Shown one piece after another: positions 1 through 7,608 of a stretch of DNA of 64,000 nt (positions are counted from its first letter, which is position 1; every line of letters starts with the position of its first letter). Source of the stretch: Ciceribacter sichuanensis (lineage in GTDB: Bacteria; Pseudomonadota; Alphaproteobacteria; Rhizobiales; Rhizobiaceae); assembly GCF_024055605.1 (NCBI RefSeq), contig NZ_JAMXLX010000005.1, forward strand, positions 124,001 to 188,000, written 5' to 3'. The notes beneath the pieces are model-generated. The model had not been told where the DNA came from. It saw only the letters and a list, made by a program, of their open reading frames with translations, and searched no databases. The translations under genes and the position numbers were made by a program.

Positions 1-208
1 TTTCATCGCGATCAAATTGCGCCAGCTCGGGCTTTCCGGTACGCAGCGGGACCCGCTGGCCGCACTCGTCATGTGCGGACCGTTCAAGGTCGATCACTCG
101 TTCATCAACGGCCGTTCCATCATCGAAAACGGCGAATTCGTCTCCGCTGACATCGACAGCCTGCTGGAAAAGCATGAAGCTGTGATGGAGCGGATCTATC
201 AGCAATAG
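1..208 (+). CDS. Amidohydrolase, 8-oxoguanine deaminase-like, C-terminal part (cut by window start)
   Basis: The frame is open from base 2 (F-I-A-I-K-L-R-Q-L-G) to a TAG stop at 206-208, giving the last 68 residues. The segment DPLAALVMCGP followed by VDHSFINGRSIIENGEFV matches the end of the TIM-barrel and closing beta-sandwich strand of TRZ/ATZ-type amidohydrolases, most like 8-oxoguanine deaminase. The catalytic metal ligands lie upstream of the window, so substrate cannot be confirmed here. The genes that follow (oxygenase, second amidohydrolase, guanine deaminase) support purine base deamination. The next gene starts 14 bp downstream, so one operon is likely. Confidence 0.72.
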   Translation, partial: FIAIKLRQLGLSGTQRDPLAALVMCGPFKVDHSFINGRSIIENGEFVSADIDSLLEKHEAVMERIYQQ

Positions 209-222
209 GAAGGAAGGGTACA

Positions 223-1077
223 ATGAAGGCGACGGACAAGGCTTCTATCGACCAGTGGTATCCCATCGATACGGAAAAGGAGATCCCGTTCGGGACATCG
301 GCAAACCGCCTGCTCGGAACGGATCTGACTGTCACTCGCACCAAGGATGGCGAAATCACGGTGAAGGCCGAGGGGCGTGACGAGGCGCTGCCGATCAAGC
401 GCCGGTTCGGTTTCATCTGGACGACGATCGGCGAACCGGAGAAGGACATCTTTCCGGTCCCGGAAGCCGATGAGCCCGATCGCCGCTACGTGCCCTGCGG
501 CGCCGTTTCCGTGAAGGCGTCCGGCCTCAGGATCGTCGAAAATTTCCTCGACATGGCGCATTTCCCCTTCGTGCACACCGATATCCTCGGAGCCGAGCCG
601 AATACGGAAGTCATGCACTACAACGTCGAGATCCGTCGCGATGTCGACGAGGTCTGGGCGACCAACTGCCAGTTCTTCCAGCCGCAGGCGGCACTTTCCG
701 CCAAGGACGGCATCATGACCCAGTATATCTACCGGGTGATGACGCCATTCACGACGCTGCTCTACAAGACCTGCCCGAACTCGGCCAATCGCTGGGACGT
801 TATCTGCCTGTTCGTACAACCGCTCGATCCCGACCGCTGCCGTGCGCATCCGGTGATGTATCTGATCGACGACGTGTCGACCACGACGGAACTCATCCAC
901 TTCCAGCAGCTCATCTTCCTGCAGGACCGCATCATTCTGGAAAACCAGCGGCCGGTGCTCCTGCCGATGGAACCGCGCTCGGAAATCCCGACGCGAGCGG
1001 ATGCAAGCTCCATCGCCTATCGCCGCTGGCTGAAGGAGAAGGGCGTTACCTATGGCACGTCCGCGATGGCGGCCTGA
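223..1077 (+). CDS. Ring-hydroxylating oxygenase catalytic subunit lacking its Rieske domain
   Basis: This 284-residue protein has the mononuclear-iron half of a Rieske non-heme oxygenase. E106-x3-D110-x2-H113-x4-H118 is the family signature: D110 is the bridging Asp, H113 and H118 are iron ligands, and D235 (in LQDRIILEN) is the probable third ligand. Family members are usually about 330-450 residues and carry CxH and CxxH cluster ligands near the N-terminus. Here the N-terminal strand (WYPI...RLLG) runs straight into RRFGFIWTTIG, and no CxH/CxxH pair exists. Established precedent is NdmC of caffeine degradation, which has no Rieske centre and receives one from NdmD. Lying between purine deaminases, it may demethylate or hydroxylate a purine; this is inference. 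An AGGAAGG ribosome site lies at 209-215. The next ATG is 6 bp after the stop. Confidence 0.85.
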   Translation: MKATDKASIDQWYPIDTEKEIPFGTSANRLLGTDLTVTRTKDGEITVKAEGRDEALPIKRRFGFIWTTIGEPEKDIFPVPEADEPDRRYVPCGAVSVKASGLRIVENFLDMAHFPFVHTDILGAEPNTEVMHYNVEIRRDVDEVWATNCQFFQPQAALSAKDGIMTQYIYRVMTPFTTLLYKTCPNSANRWDVICLFVQPLDPDRCRAHPVMYLIDDVSTTTELIHFQQLIFLQDRIILENQRPVLLPMEPRSEIPTRADASSIAYRRWLKEKGVTYGTSAMAA

Positions 1078-1083
1078 TACGCG

Positions 1084-2433
1084 ATGATTTCAAGTGAAAT
1101 GGAGAATGCCGGGCCGGATATCGCCATCGTCAATGCGACGATCCTGCCGATGGGTGGTGCTGCCATGATCGAGCGGGGCAGCCTGACGATCCGGGGCGAC
1201 AGCATTGCCGCCGTCGGGTCGGCCAGTGAAGTGGATATCAACGGCGCGCGCCGGGTGATCGACGCTGAGGGCCGGGTGGTGATGCCGGGCTTCGTCAACT
1301 GCCATACACACATCGCCTCCAACATGTTGCTGCGCGGCCTGCTGGAGGATGTGCAGTTGTTCGAATGGCTCGGCACGATGTGGAAGCTCAAGCGCAATTT
1401 CGATCCGGAGACGCTCTATTGGGCGAGCCTGATGGGCCTGGTCGAAATGGTGAAGTCGGGCATGACGTGCTTCAACGAGCATTTCGACGCCTATGCGGTG
1501 ACGCCGCAGACGGAGGCGCTGAAGAAGGTGCCGTTGCGCGCTACGCTCGGCTATGGTTTTGCCGATCGCGGCGTCTATGCTGACGTCAAGGACTGGGCAT
1601 GGAAGGCGCTCGACAGCTTCGGCGACAAGGTCGATGCCTATCACGGCAGCGGCAACGACCGGGTTCACGTCGCGCTTTCCCCGCATGCGCCTTATTCCTG
1701 CGGGCCGGAGATGTTTCGCCGGGTGCGCGAGGTGGCCGATGCCTATGGCCTCGTCATTCACACGCATCTGTCGGAAGGGCCGCAGGAAATCGCCTATGTG
1801 GCGGAGACATATGGCACGCGGCCGGTGCAATGGCTGAACGATCTCGGCTTCCTCAAGCCTGACGTGACGGCGGCGCATTGCACACAGCTCGACGACACGG
1901 ATATCCGTATTCTTGCCGAGACGGGAACGAAGATTGCGCATTGCCCCTGCTGCAACGCCAAGCTCGATTCCGGCACGCTTCGGCTGCGCTCGGTCCGCGA
2001 AGCGGGCATTACCGTGGGGCTAGCGACGGACGGGCCGGCGAGCCACAACAGCCTCGACATGTTTCAGGAAATGAAGTTCGCGGGGATGATCCACAAGGAC
2101 AAGAACCACGACGTGGAGTTCCTGAAGACCCGGGAATTGCTGGAAATGTCGACCTGCGAGGCGGCGAAGGCGATGAACCGGCCCGAGACGGGAACGCTCG
2201 TGCCCGGACAGAAGGCGGACGTGATCATCGTTGATCTCGACAAGCCCCATTGCCTGCCTGTCTACGACGTTGCCGCCGCACTGGTCTATTCCGCCCGTGC
2301 CGAGGATGTCGTTACGACGATCTGCGATGGCCGCATCCTGATGGAAAACCGTGAGGTGGCGGGCATCGACGAGGCGGAAATCAGGGCACGCTTCCGGGAG
2401 CGGGCTCTGGCCCTGCGCGACCGCAGCCTGTAG
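1084..2433 (+). CDS. Metal-dependent amidohydrolase (MtaD/TRZ-ATZ deaminase type)
   Basis: A complete 449-residue amidohydrolase of the aminohydrolase branch (S-adenosylhomocysteine/methylthioadenosine deaminase, atrazine hydrolases). Visible metal ligands are H74 and H76 (NCHTH), H228 (HTHLSEG), H265 (AAHC) and D316 (TDGPASHN). A closing beta-sandwich with GTLVPGQKADVIIVD follows at about 370-390. It probably hydrolyses an exocyclic amino group of a purine, pterin or related ring. It sits 6 bp after the oxygenase and 54 bp before guaD, consistent with one operon. The exact substrate cannot be read from the sequence. Hydroxydechloroatrazine-type or thiomethyladenosine-type activities are alternatives. 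Confidence 0.85.
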   Translation: MISSEMENAGPDIAIVNATILPMGGAAMIERGSLTIRGDSIAAVGSASEVDINGARRVIDAEGRVVMPGFVNCHTHIASNMLLRGLLEDVQLFEWLGTMWKLKRNFDPETLYWASLMGLVEMVKSGMTCFNEHFDAYAVTPQTEALKKVPLRATLGYGFADRGVYADVKDWAWKALDSFGDKVDAYHGSGNDRVHVALSPHAPYSCGPEMFRRVREVADAYGLVIHTHLSEGPQEIAYVAETYGTRPVQWLNDLGFLKPDVTAAHCTQLDDTDIRILAETGTKIAHCPCCNAKLDSGTLRLRSVREAGITVGLATDGPASHNSLDMFQEMKFAGMIHKDKNHDVEFLKTRELLEMSTCEAAKAMNRPETGTLVPGQKADVIIVDLDKPHCLPVYDVAAALVYSARAEDVVTTICDGRILMENREVAGIDEAEIRARFRERALALRDRSL

Positions 2434-2487
2434 GACGCGGCTCACGTCCGGTTTCCGGTCCGGCTTTTCCTCGTCAAAGGAGTTTTC

Positions 2488-3858
2488 ATGGCAGATATGC
2501 GCGGCAAGGTTCTTCTCGCCTCGGGCTTTCATGCGCCCATTGCGGGCGAGGTTGATGTTCTGGAGGACGCGCTGATCGCGGTCGATGGCGAAGGAGTGAT
2601 CCTGTCGGTCACGCGCCGTGGCGAGGCGGATTACGACGCGCTGACGGCGCGGGCCGTTGCCGAGGGTCGTCTGGAACGGCTGCCGGAAGGGTCGTATCTT
2701 CTGCCGGGCTTTGTCGATTGCCATGTGCACGCGCCGCAGTATCCGCAGCTCGGAGGCGCTCTCGACGTGCCGCTCGAGGTCTGGCTGCAGAAATATACCT
2801 TTCCGCTGGAGGCTCGCTATGCCGATCTCGCTTTCGCAAGACGGGCCTATGGCCTGCTGGTCGAAGACCTGATCGCCAACGGCACGACGACCACGCTCTA
2901 TTTCGCAACCGTGCATCAGGATGCGACGCGGGCGCTGGTCGATACCTGCCTCGAAAAGGGTCAGCGCGCGCTGATCGGCAAGGTGGCGATGGACAATGCC
3001 GAGAGCTGCCCGGACTATTATCGGGATGCGTCGGTCGATGCGGCGCTGGAGGGCACGCGGGCGTTGATCGACTATGTCCGCATGCATCCCGATAACGAGA
3101 CGGGTCTGGTCAAGCCTGTCGTCACGCCGCGCTTCATTCCGTCCTGCACCGATGCGACGCTGGAAGGGCTTGGCGCGATTTCCAGGGAATGCGGCTGCCA
3201 TGTGCAGACCCATTGCTCGGAAAGCGATTGGGAGCATGGTTATGTGCTGTCCCGGCATGGCATGACGGATACGGAAAGCCTCGACCGTTTCGGCCTGCTT
3301 GGACGGCATACGATGCTGGCCCATTCCAATCTGCTGACCGCAAGCGATATGGAAAAGATCAGGGTGCGGGAGGCCGCCGTTGCCCATTGCCCGCTGTCCA
3401 ACGCCTATTTCGCCGGCGCGGTCTTTCCGCTTCGGGCCGCGCTGGAAAAGGGACTGCATGTCGGTCTCGGAACCGATATCTCGGGCGGGCCGAGCGCGTC
3501 CATGCTGGAAAACTGCCGCGCCGCGGTAACGGTGTCGCGGATGCTGGAGACGGGCGTGGACCCGGCGGTGGATGCGGCTGTCAGGGCCAGTGGCCAGCCG
3601 GCGCGGATCGATTTCCGGCACGCCTTCCATGTGGCGACGGCCGGCGGCGCCAGGGCGCTCGACCTGCCGGTCGGGCAGTTTTCGCCGGGATATCGTTTCG
3701 ATGCCATCGTCATCGATACCAGGGCAAAGGCCGGGCCGATGCGCCTGTGGGACGAGTTCGACAGCGGCGACGGCATTCTCCAGAAGATCGTCTTCACGGC
3801 ATCGAAGGCGAATATCGCGACCGTTTGGGTCGATGGAAAAACGGTTTCCAGCCATTGA
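2488..3858 (+). CDS. guaD: Guanine deaminase
   Basis: A full-length 456-residue cytosolic zinc enzyme converting guanine to xanthine and ammonia. Diagnostic segments are PGFVDCHVHAPQYPQ (H79, H81), TTTLYFATVH, VQTHCSESDWE, MLAHSNLL and GLGTDISGGPS, the usual order of zinc ligands and substrate-binding residues in guanine deaminases. The start is fixed by AAGGAG at 2477-2482, five bases before the ATG. It closes the purine cluster on the plus strand and faces the minus-strand csbD gene across a strong hairpin. Confidence 0.93.
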   Translation: MADMRGKVLLASGFHAPIAGEVDVLEDALIAVDGEGVILSVTRRGEADYDALTARAVAEGRLERLPEGSYLLPGFVDCHVHAPQYPQLGGALDVPLEVWLQKYTFPLEARYADLAFARRAYGLLVEDLIANGTTTTLYFATVHQDATRALVDTCLEKGQRALIGKVAMDNAESCPDYYRDASVDAALEGTRALIDYVRMHPDNETGLVKPVVTPRFIPSCTDATLEGLGAISRECGCHVQTHCSESDWEHGYVLSRHGMTDTESLDRFGLLGRHTMLAHSNLLTASDMEKIRVREAAVAHCPLSNAYFAGAVFPLRAALEKGLHVGLGTDISGGPSASMLENCRAAVTVSRMLETGVDPAVDAAVRASGQPARIDFRHAFHVATAGGARALDLPVGQFSPGYRFDAIVIDTRAKAGPMRLWDEFDSGDGILQKIVFTASKANIATVWVDGKTVSSH

Positions 3859-3876
3859 TCATGGCGTAGTGGCAAC

Positions 3877-3904
3877 AGAAAACCTCCCCGCATCGGCGGG
3901 GAGG
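3877..3904 (-). terminator. Rho-independent terminator of the csbD gene
   Basis: A 9-bp stem CCTCCCCGC / GCGGGGAGG (3883-3891 with 3896-3904, loop ATCG). Read on the minus strand it is followed by GGTTTTCTG, giving a T-run downstream of csbD, which ends at 3970. On the plus strand the stem could also slow readthrough from guaD, but it has no T-tract there. Confidence 0.75.
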
Positions 3905-3969
3905 CCCTCTGGCCTGTTCATCAGGTGAGGTCGGCGACAGCCGACCGTTGTATCAGCGCGACCATGGGG

Positions 3970-4167
3970 TCAGTGACGGCCGAGCCAGGTGTCGATTTCG
4001 CGGTCGGCTTCTTCCTGGGTCTTGCCATAGGCTTCCTGGATCTTGCCCGAGAGCTGCTTCCGGTTACCGTTGATGACATCGAGGTCGTCGCCGGTGAGCT
4101 TGCCCCACTGGGCCTGCGCCTTGCCCTTGAACTGCTGCCAATTACCTTCGATCTGATTCCAGTTCAT
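3970..4167 (-). CDS. CsbD family general stress protein
   Basis: A 65-residue protein starting MNWNQIEGNW and containing KGKAQAQWGKLT and LSGKIQEAYGKT, the repeated K-G-x-x-x-x-x-x-G-x-L pattern of CsbD/YjbJ small stress proteins. It is hydrophilic, helical and cytosolic, with no signal peptide. An AAGGAG site precedes the ATG by 7 bases on the minus strand. A perfect EcfG-type promoter lies 54 bp upstream and a terminator lies downstream, so it is a monocistronic member of the general stress regulon. The molecular function of the family is not established. Confidence 0.92.
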   Translation of the reverse strand: MNWNQIEGNWQQFKGKAQAQWGKLTGDDLDVINGNRKQLSGKIQEAYGKTQEEADREIDTWLGRH

Positions 4168-4220
4168 CTTCAGTCTCCTTGGGTTTCGTTCACTTTCAGA
4201 GGTCGCGATCTCCGAGGGTC

Positions 4221-4245
4221 AACGCCTCAATCCTGTTGAGGTTCC
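4221..4245 (-). promoter_or_regulatory. EcfG (RpoE2-type) promoter of csbD
   Basis: On the minus strand GGAAC (4245-4241), 16 bases, CGTT (4224-4221). This equals the alphaproteobacterial general stress consensus GGAAC-N16-CGTT (also written GGAAC-N18-TT). It is correctly oriented 54 bp before the csbD start. Confidence 0.85.
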
Positions 4246-4345
4246 GCTCCATAAATCGCAACTCGGAAGCGCAGGTCCCGAAACATGGACAGATCTGCCT
4301 GCGTCTCATTTGTCTCTTGCTATCTCGGAAAAAGCGGATCTTTCT

Positions 4346-4371
4346 GGAACCGATCCGTGCCAATGGGTGTT
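4346..4371 (+). promoter_or_regulatory. Probable EcfG promoter of the DUF883/holin pair
   Basis: GGAAC (4346-4350), 17 bases, TGTT (4368-4371). This is GGAAC-N19-TT, within the spacing allowed for RpoE2/EcfG promoters although the -10 is not the ideal CGTT. It ends 36 bp before the start codon of the DUF883 gene. Confidence 0.6.
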
Positions 4372-4407
4372 CTATGGACCGGAACGATAAAACAAAGGAG
4401 ACGTCAG

Positions 4408-4770
4408 ATGGCTTCAGTATCGGGCACGGAAAAGGCAAACGGCCTTGCCGCCGAGGGTCGCGGTAAAGGCAATAGCGACGCCACGGTCGAGGACGTTCAG
4501 GCCGAACTCGAAAAGCTCAGGAACGATATCGCGGCACTCACCCAGACGCTGGCCTCGTTCGGAAACGGCAAGCTGAAGGAAGCGGGCGATCGCGCGAGCC
4601 AGCTTGGCGCCGATGTCGCGGAAGCTTCCGCCCAGTATGTGGATACCGCCCGCGGCAGTCTTGCGGCCGCCGAACAGGATCTGGAGGCGCATATCCGCAG
4701 TCGCCCTCTCCAGTCGGTCGCGATTGCCGCCGGCATCGGCTTCGTCGCCGCCCTGCTGACGCGGCGGTGA
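4408..4770 (+). CDS. DUF883 (ElaB/YqjD-like) membrane-anchored stress protein
   Basis: 120 residues. The middle is a hydrophilic, coiled-coil-like helix rich in Ala, Glu and Lys (VQAELEKLRNDIAALTQTL), and the C-terminus is a single membrane helix (SVAIAAGIGFVAALL) ending in TRR. This is the ElaB/YqjD/YgaM plan; family members are inner-membrane proteins, some ribosome-associated. The ATG at 4408 is chosen because AAAGGAG at 4394-4400 precedes it by 7 bases. The same frame is open further upstream but that stretch contains the promoter. The holin-like gene starts 2 bp after its stop, so they are co-transcribed. Confidence 0.88.
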   Translation: MASVSGTEKANGLAAEGRGKGNSDATVEDVQAELEKLRNDIAALTQTLASFGNGKLKEAGDRASQLGADVAEASAQYVDTARGSLAAAEQDLEAHIRSRPLQSVAIAAGIGFVAALLTRR

Positions 4771-4772
4771 AC

Positions 4773-5222
4773 ATGAACGGAATGATCGCACAGATACTGG
4801 CCCTTGCTCTGGGGCAGGTCGATATGCGCTCGACGATTGTCGAGACGAAGCGCTCCGCCATCGGCGGAGTGCTGATCACGCTGTTCCTGCTCACGGCTTA
4901 TGGAGCACTGGTGACGGCGCTGGCACTCTGGGTTTCCGTGGAAGCGGGTCCGGTTGCTGCGGCCCTCGTGGTTGCCGCCGCGGCGATTGCCGCGGCACTG
5001 GTGACGCTTGCCGTGGTTGCTGTCCTGAACCGTCAAACGGAACAGGCGCGGATCGCCCGTCAACTCGCGATGCGCAGCCAGGTGGATCCATTGGCGAGCG
5101 GCCTGATGCGGGAACTGCCGGAGATGGTGCGCCAGAGCCCCATTGCATCGACGGCGCTCGTCGCGGCATTCGTCTACGTTCTGGCGAAAAGCCGGGGTTT
5201 TGGACGGCCACCCGCGAAATAG
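4773..5222 (+). CDS. Phage-holin-superfamily-like inner membrane protein (DUF1469 type)
   Basis: About 149 residues with two strong hydrophobic helices at roughly 30-55 and 57-85 (IGGVLITLFLLTAYGAL and AAAIAAALVTLAVVAV) and a weaker third near the C-terminus (STALVAAFVYVLA). A gene of this class following DUF883 is a common alphaproteobacterial arrangement and does not imply a prophage. The ATG at 4773 is preferred; a GTG at 4767 overlapping the DUF883 stop is an alternative. Probably expressed from the upstream stress promoter. Function unknown. Confidence 0.78.
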   Translation: MNGMIAQILALALGQVDMRSTIVETKRSAIGGVLITLFLLTAYGALVTALALWVSVEAGPVAAALVVAAAAIAAALVTLAVVAVLNRQTEQARIARQLAMRSQVDPLASGLMRELPEMVRQSPIASTALVAAFVYVLAKSRGFGRPPAK

Positions 5223-5273
5223 CGGCTGGCCGCCAGCATCAAATGGCGTGGGAAGGGAGTGCGGACGGTTCCG

Positions 5274-5462
5274 CTATTCCTTGCTGCTTCGCTCCGCCTC
5301 GTCCAGACGCTCGAGAAGATCGAGAAAATGCGGCGGCGTGCCCTCCTCTATGATGCTGTCGTAGTAGCTGCGAAGCTTGGAGGCGATAAGGGCGTTGTCG
5401 TTCTGTCTTCTTGTTTCGGCGGTCCGGTGGCCGTCCTTGCGGCCCGAATTCTTGCCTGCCAT
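5274..5462 (-). CDS. nepR: NepR family anti-sigma factor (first copy)
   Basis: A 62-residue protein with the NepR core IASKLRSYYDSIIEEG...HFLDLLERLDEAE. In the general stress response NepR binds and inactivates the sigma factor EcfG until phosphorylated PhyR captures NepR. The gene is divergent from phyR, sharing a 153-bp intergenic region containing stress promoters in both directions. A second NepR paralogue sits in front of ecfG at 9561. Two NepR copies are known in S. meliloti (RsiA1/RsiA2). The N-terminus (basic, K/R-rich) differs from the second copy. Confidence 0.88.
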   Translation of the reverse strand: MAGKNSGRKDGHRTAETRRQNDNALIASKLRSYYDSIIEEGTPPHFLDLLERLDEAERSSKE

Positions 5463-5510
5463 GATCTTTGGAGTCCGTTGAGCGTGTCGGCGAAATTAAA
5501 TTAATACTGT

Positions 5511-5535
5511 AAGCGGATCCGGTGAAAAAAGTTCC
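5511..5535 (-). promoter_or_regulatory. EcfG-type promoter, proximal, for nepR (first copy)
   Basis: On the minus strand GGAAC (5535-5531), 16 bases, GCTT (5514-5511), which is GGAAC-N18-TT. It lies 48 bp before the nepR start. The -10 departs from CGTT at the first two positions, so it may be weaker than the phyR promoter. Confidence 0.5.
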
Positions 5536-5543
5536 TTCGGGAG

Positions 5544-5570
5544 GGAACTATTTTTCCCAGGCCACGTTCC
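5544..5570. promoter_or_regulatory. Overlapping divergent EcfG promoters between phyR and nepR
   Basis: Plus strand: GGAAC (5544-5548), 16 bases, CGTT (5565-5568), a perfect stress promoter for phyR. Minus strand: GGAAC (5570-5566), 16 bases, AGTT (5549-5546), a near-consensus promoter towards nepR. The -35 of each overlaps the -10 of the other, because CGTTCC on one strand is GGAACG on the other. EcfG bound in one direction should exclude the other. Confidence 0.7.
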
Positions 5571-5615
5571 CAGCCAAAGATATAATCATACCATGATCCT
5601 GATTGGAGGAGTTGC

Positions 5616-6410
5616 ATGTCACTGACTGCCCGCGTTGCTGCCCATCTGCCCTATCTTCGACGCTATGCCCGCGCCGTTACAGGGTCGCAGACATCCGGCG
5701 ATGCCTATGTGGCGGCCGTTCTCGAAGCACTGATCGAGGATATATCCATCTTCCCGAAGTCGGGCGATGACCGTGTGTCACTCTACAGGCTGTTCGTTAC
5801 GATTTTCGATTCCACGTCCGTCGAAATTCCGGAGGTCGTTTCGCCCTTTGCCTGGGAAAAGCGTGCCGCCGCCAACCTTTCCGCAGTTCCGACGCGCGCG
5901 CGCCATGCCTTTCTGCTCATCACTGTCGAGGGCTTCACTCCGACGGAAGCGGCGGAGGTTCTCGGCGTCGGTGATGAAGAGTTCAGTGCATTGTTCAACG
6001 AGGCCTCCGTCGAGATTTCGCGACAGGTGGCAACGGACGTGATGATCATCGAGGACGAGCCGCTGATCGCGCTCGATATCGAGCAGATGGTGGAAGATCT
6101 CGGTCACCGCGTCACCGGTATCGCCCGCACGCATGGGGAGGCCGTCGATCTTTACAATCGCACCAGCCCGAAGATGGTGCTGGCCGATATCCAGCTTGCC
6201 GACGGTAGTTCCGGTATCGATGCGGTGAACGACATCCTGAAGGTCGATTCGGTGCCGGTGATCTTCATCACCGCCTTCCCGGAGCGACTTCTGACCGGCG
6301 AACGTCCGGAACCGGCCTTCCTGGTCACCAAGCCGTTCAACCCGGACATGGTGAAGGCGCTGATCAGCCAGGCGCTGTTCTTCAACGAGCGGGTCGCCGA
6401 GCAAGCCTGA
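5616..6410 (+). CDS. phyR: PhyR anti-anti-sigma response regulator of the general stress response
   Basis: 264 residues. The N-terminal part (about 1-130) is a sigma-factor-like EcfG mimic containing TPTEAAEVLGVGDEEFSALF; the C-terminal part (about 135-255) is a receiver domain with the acidic pair in MIIEDEP, phosphoacceptor D191 (VLADIQ), a Thr in FITAFP and a Lys in TKPF. Phosphorylated PhyR exposes the sigma-like domain, binds NepR and frees EcfG. GGAGGAG at 5604-5610 precedes the ATG. A perfect EcfG promoter upstream suggests positive feedback. A kinase gene follows 102 bp downstream. Confidence 0.95.
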   Translation: MSLTARVAAHLPYLRRYARAVTGSQTSGDAYVAAVLEALIEDISIFPKSGDDRVSLYRLFVTIFDSTSVEIPEVVSPFAWEKRAAANLSAVPTRARHAFLLITVEGFTPTEAAEVLGVGDEEFSALFNEASVEISRQVATDVMIIEDEPLIALDIEQMVEDLGHRVTGIARTHGEAVDLYNRTSPKMVLADIQLADGSSGIDAVNDILKVDSVPVIFITAFPERLLTGERPEPAFLVTKPFNPDMVKALISQALFFNERVAEQA

Positions 6411-6511
6411 AAAAGTCCTGACAGAAGATAACGGTCCTGGAGGGTGACCTCTGCGACCGGCAACACGGAAACGCAGCCGGAAGTGGAAGCCGGGGGCGAC
6501 GGAGTGCGAAG

Positions 6512-7510
6512 TTGGTCCATCGGTTGACATGGTTTGAACCTCAGCGCGGCGATGAGCAGCTGCGCGAGTTTTTCATAACCGCCCTGATCGATATGAGCGC
6601 CAGCCTTACCTTGCAGGATCGTCAGGGTGAATATGTCTGTATCACGACCCTGCCGTCACGCTGGTCGCTGCCTGCCGGCATGCAGCCGAACGACGAGGCG
6701 ATCTTCGGGCCTGATATCGGCGCGCGCCTGGTGGAATTGAAGGCGGGCCTGAGCAAGTCGGGAGATCGCGCCGAGCTCGAGATCGAAGCAGGCGACGACA
6801 CGTTCTTCGAATTCCGCTGTCGGCTGGTCGAGATGTCGAACGGCGAGCTGCATCTGATAACGATCGTTCTCGATCGTACGGAAGATCGCAGGCGCGAACG
6901 GTTGCTGCGTGCCTTGCTGAGGGAAGTCAGCCATCGCTCCAAGAACCTGCTGGCGATCATCCAGAGCATTGCTTCGCAGACCGCGCGCTATTCCGGCACG
7001 CTGGAAATGTTCCTCGGCAAGTTCCGCGGGCGTTTGCACGCGCTTTCGCAGTCCCAGGATCTGGTCACCGATTCCAGCTGGCGCGGCGCGTACTTCCGCG
7101 ATCTGCTCGCGCAGCAGGTCGAGCGCTATGTGCCGGATAATCGCGATCTCGTGCGTGCCGTCGGCGATGACATCCTTCTGACGCCGAATGCCTCGCTACA
7201 TATCGGGCTTGCGCTGCACGAACTCATCGTCAACGCAGTCAGCCATGGCGACTTCGTTGCCCGCCGTCGGCCAATCGAGGTGAGATGCACGCGCGTCGAC
7301 GGCGAGAAGGGACCGGAGATCCGCATCCAGTGGAAGGAACCGCTGGACAAGACGGATGGCGAAAGCCTGGAGGCTTCCCGCGCTGCACGTTTCGGCAGTA
7401 CGGTGCTGGAACGGGTGGTGCCGTCGTCGGTGAACGGGACGGCTGCCCACACGCTGGAGGCCGGCGAGGTTCGGTACGAACTCAGGTTTCCGCTCGAAGC
7501 CACGGATTGA
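6512..7510 (+). CDS. HWE-family sensor histidine kinase with N-terminal PAS-like domain
   Basis: 332 residues if started at the TTG at 6512, which has GGAG seven bases upstream. The first in-frame ATG (6593) would cut into the sensor domain. Residues about 20-125 resemble a PAS fold (TLQDRQGEYVCITTLPSRW). The kinase part has the phosphoacceptor H141 in REVSHRSKNLLAIIQ, the N-box ALHELIVNAVSHG, and IQWKEP, which carries the W-x-E of HWE kinases. No membrane helix is visible, so it is cytosolic. Such kinases commonly phosphorylate PhyR, and the adjacency to phyR supports that role. No GGAAC promoter is present, so it may be read from phyR or from its own promoter. Confidence 0.88.
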   Translation: MVHRLTWFEPQRGDEQLREFFITALIDMSASLTLQDRQGEYVCITTLPSRWSLPAGMQPNDEAIFGPDIGARLVELKAGLSKSGDRAELEIEAGDDTFFEFRCRLVEMSNGELHLITIVLDRTEDRRRERLLRALLREVSHRSKNLLAIIQSIASQTARYSGTLEMFLGKFRGRLHALSQSQDLVTDSSWRGAYFRDLLAQQVERYVPDNRDLVRAVGDDILLTPNASLHIGLALHELIVNAVSHGDFVARRRPIEVRCTRVDGEKGPEIRIQWKEPLDKTDGESLEASRAARFGSTVLERVVPSSVNGTAAHTLEAGEVRYELRFPLEATD

Positions 7511-7608
7511 ACTGTGGCAAATCCTCACGTTTCTCGTGATCCTGCGTTTTTCGGCTTTGAAAGACGTGATCTCGATCTTTTCTTTCTTCCGGATGTAACG
7601 GAGCCCCG

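Noticed and set aside
2020..3855. 611-codon open frame on the minus strand across the deaminase genes
   Set aside because: It is antisense to two well-recognised amidohydrolases, contains no recognisable motif and arises from high-GC codon bias.
4381..4402. Second GGAAC at 4381 as another EcfG promoter for DUF883
   Set aside because: The expected -10 would fall at the ribosome site, too close to the ATG, and has no CGTT or TT at the right spacing.
4773..5222. Holin-superfamily protein as evidence of a prophage
   Set aside because: No other phage gene, integrase or lysis enzyme is nearby. DUF883 plus holin-like pairs are ordinary chromosomal genes in alphaproteobacteria and here carry a stress promoter.
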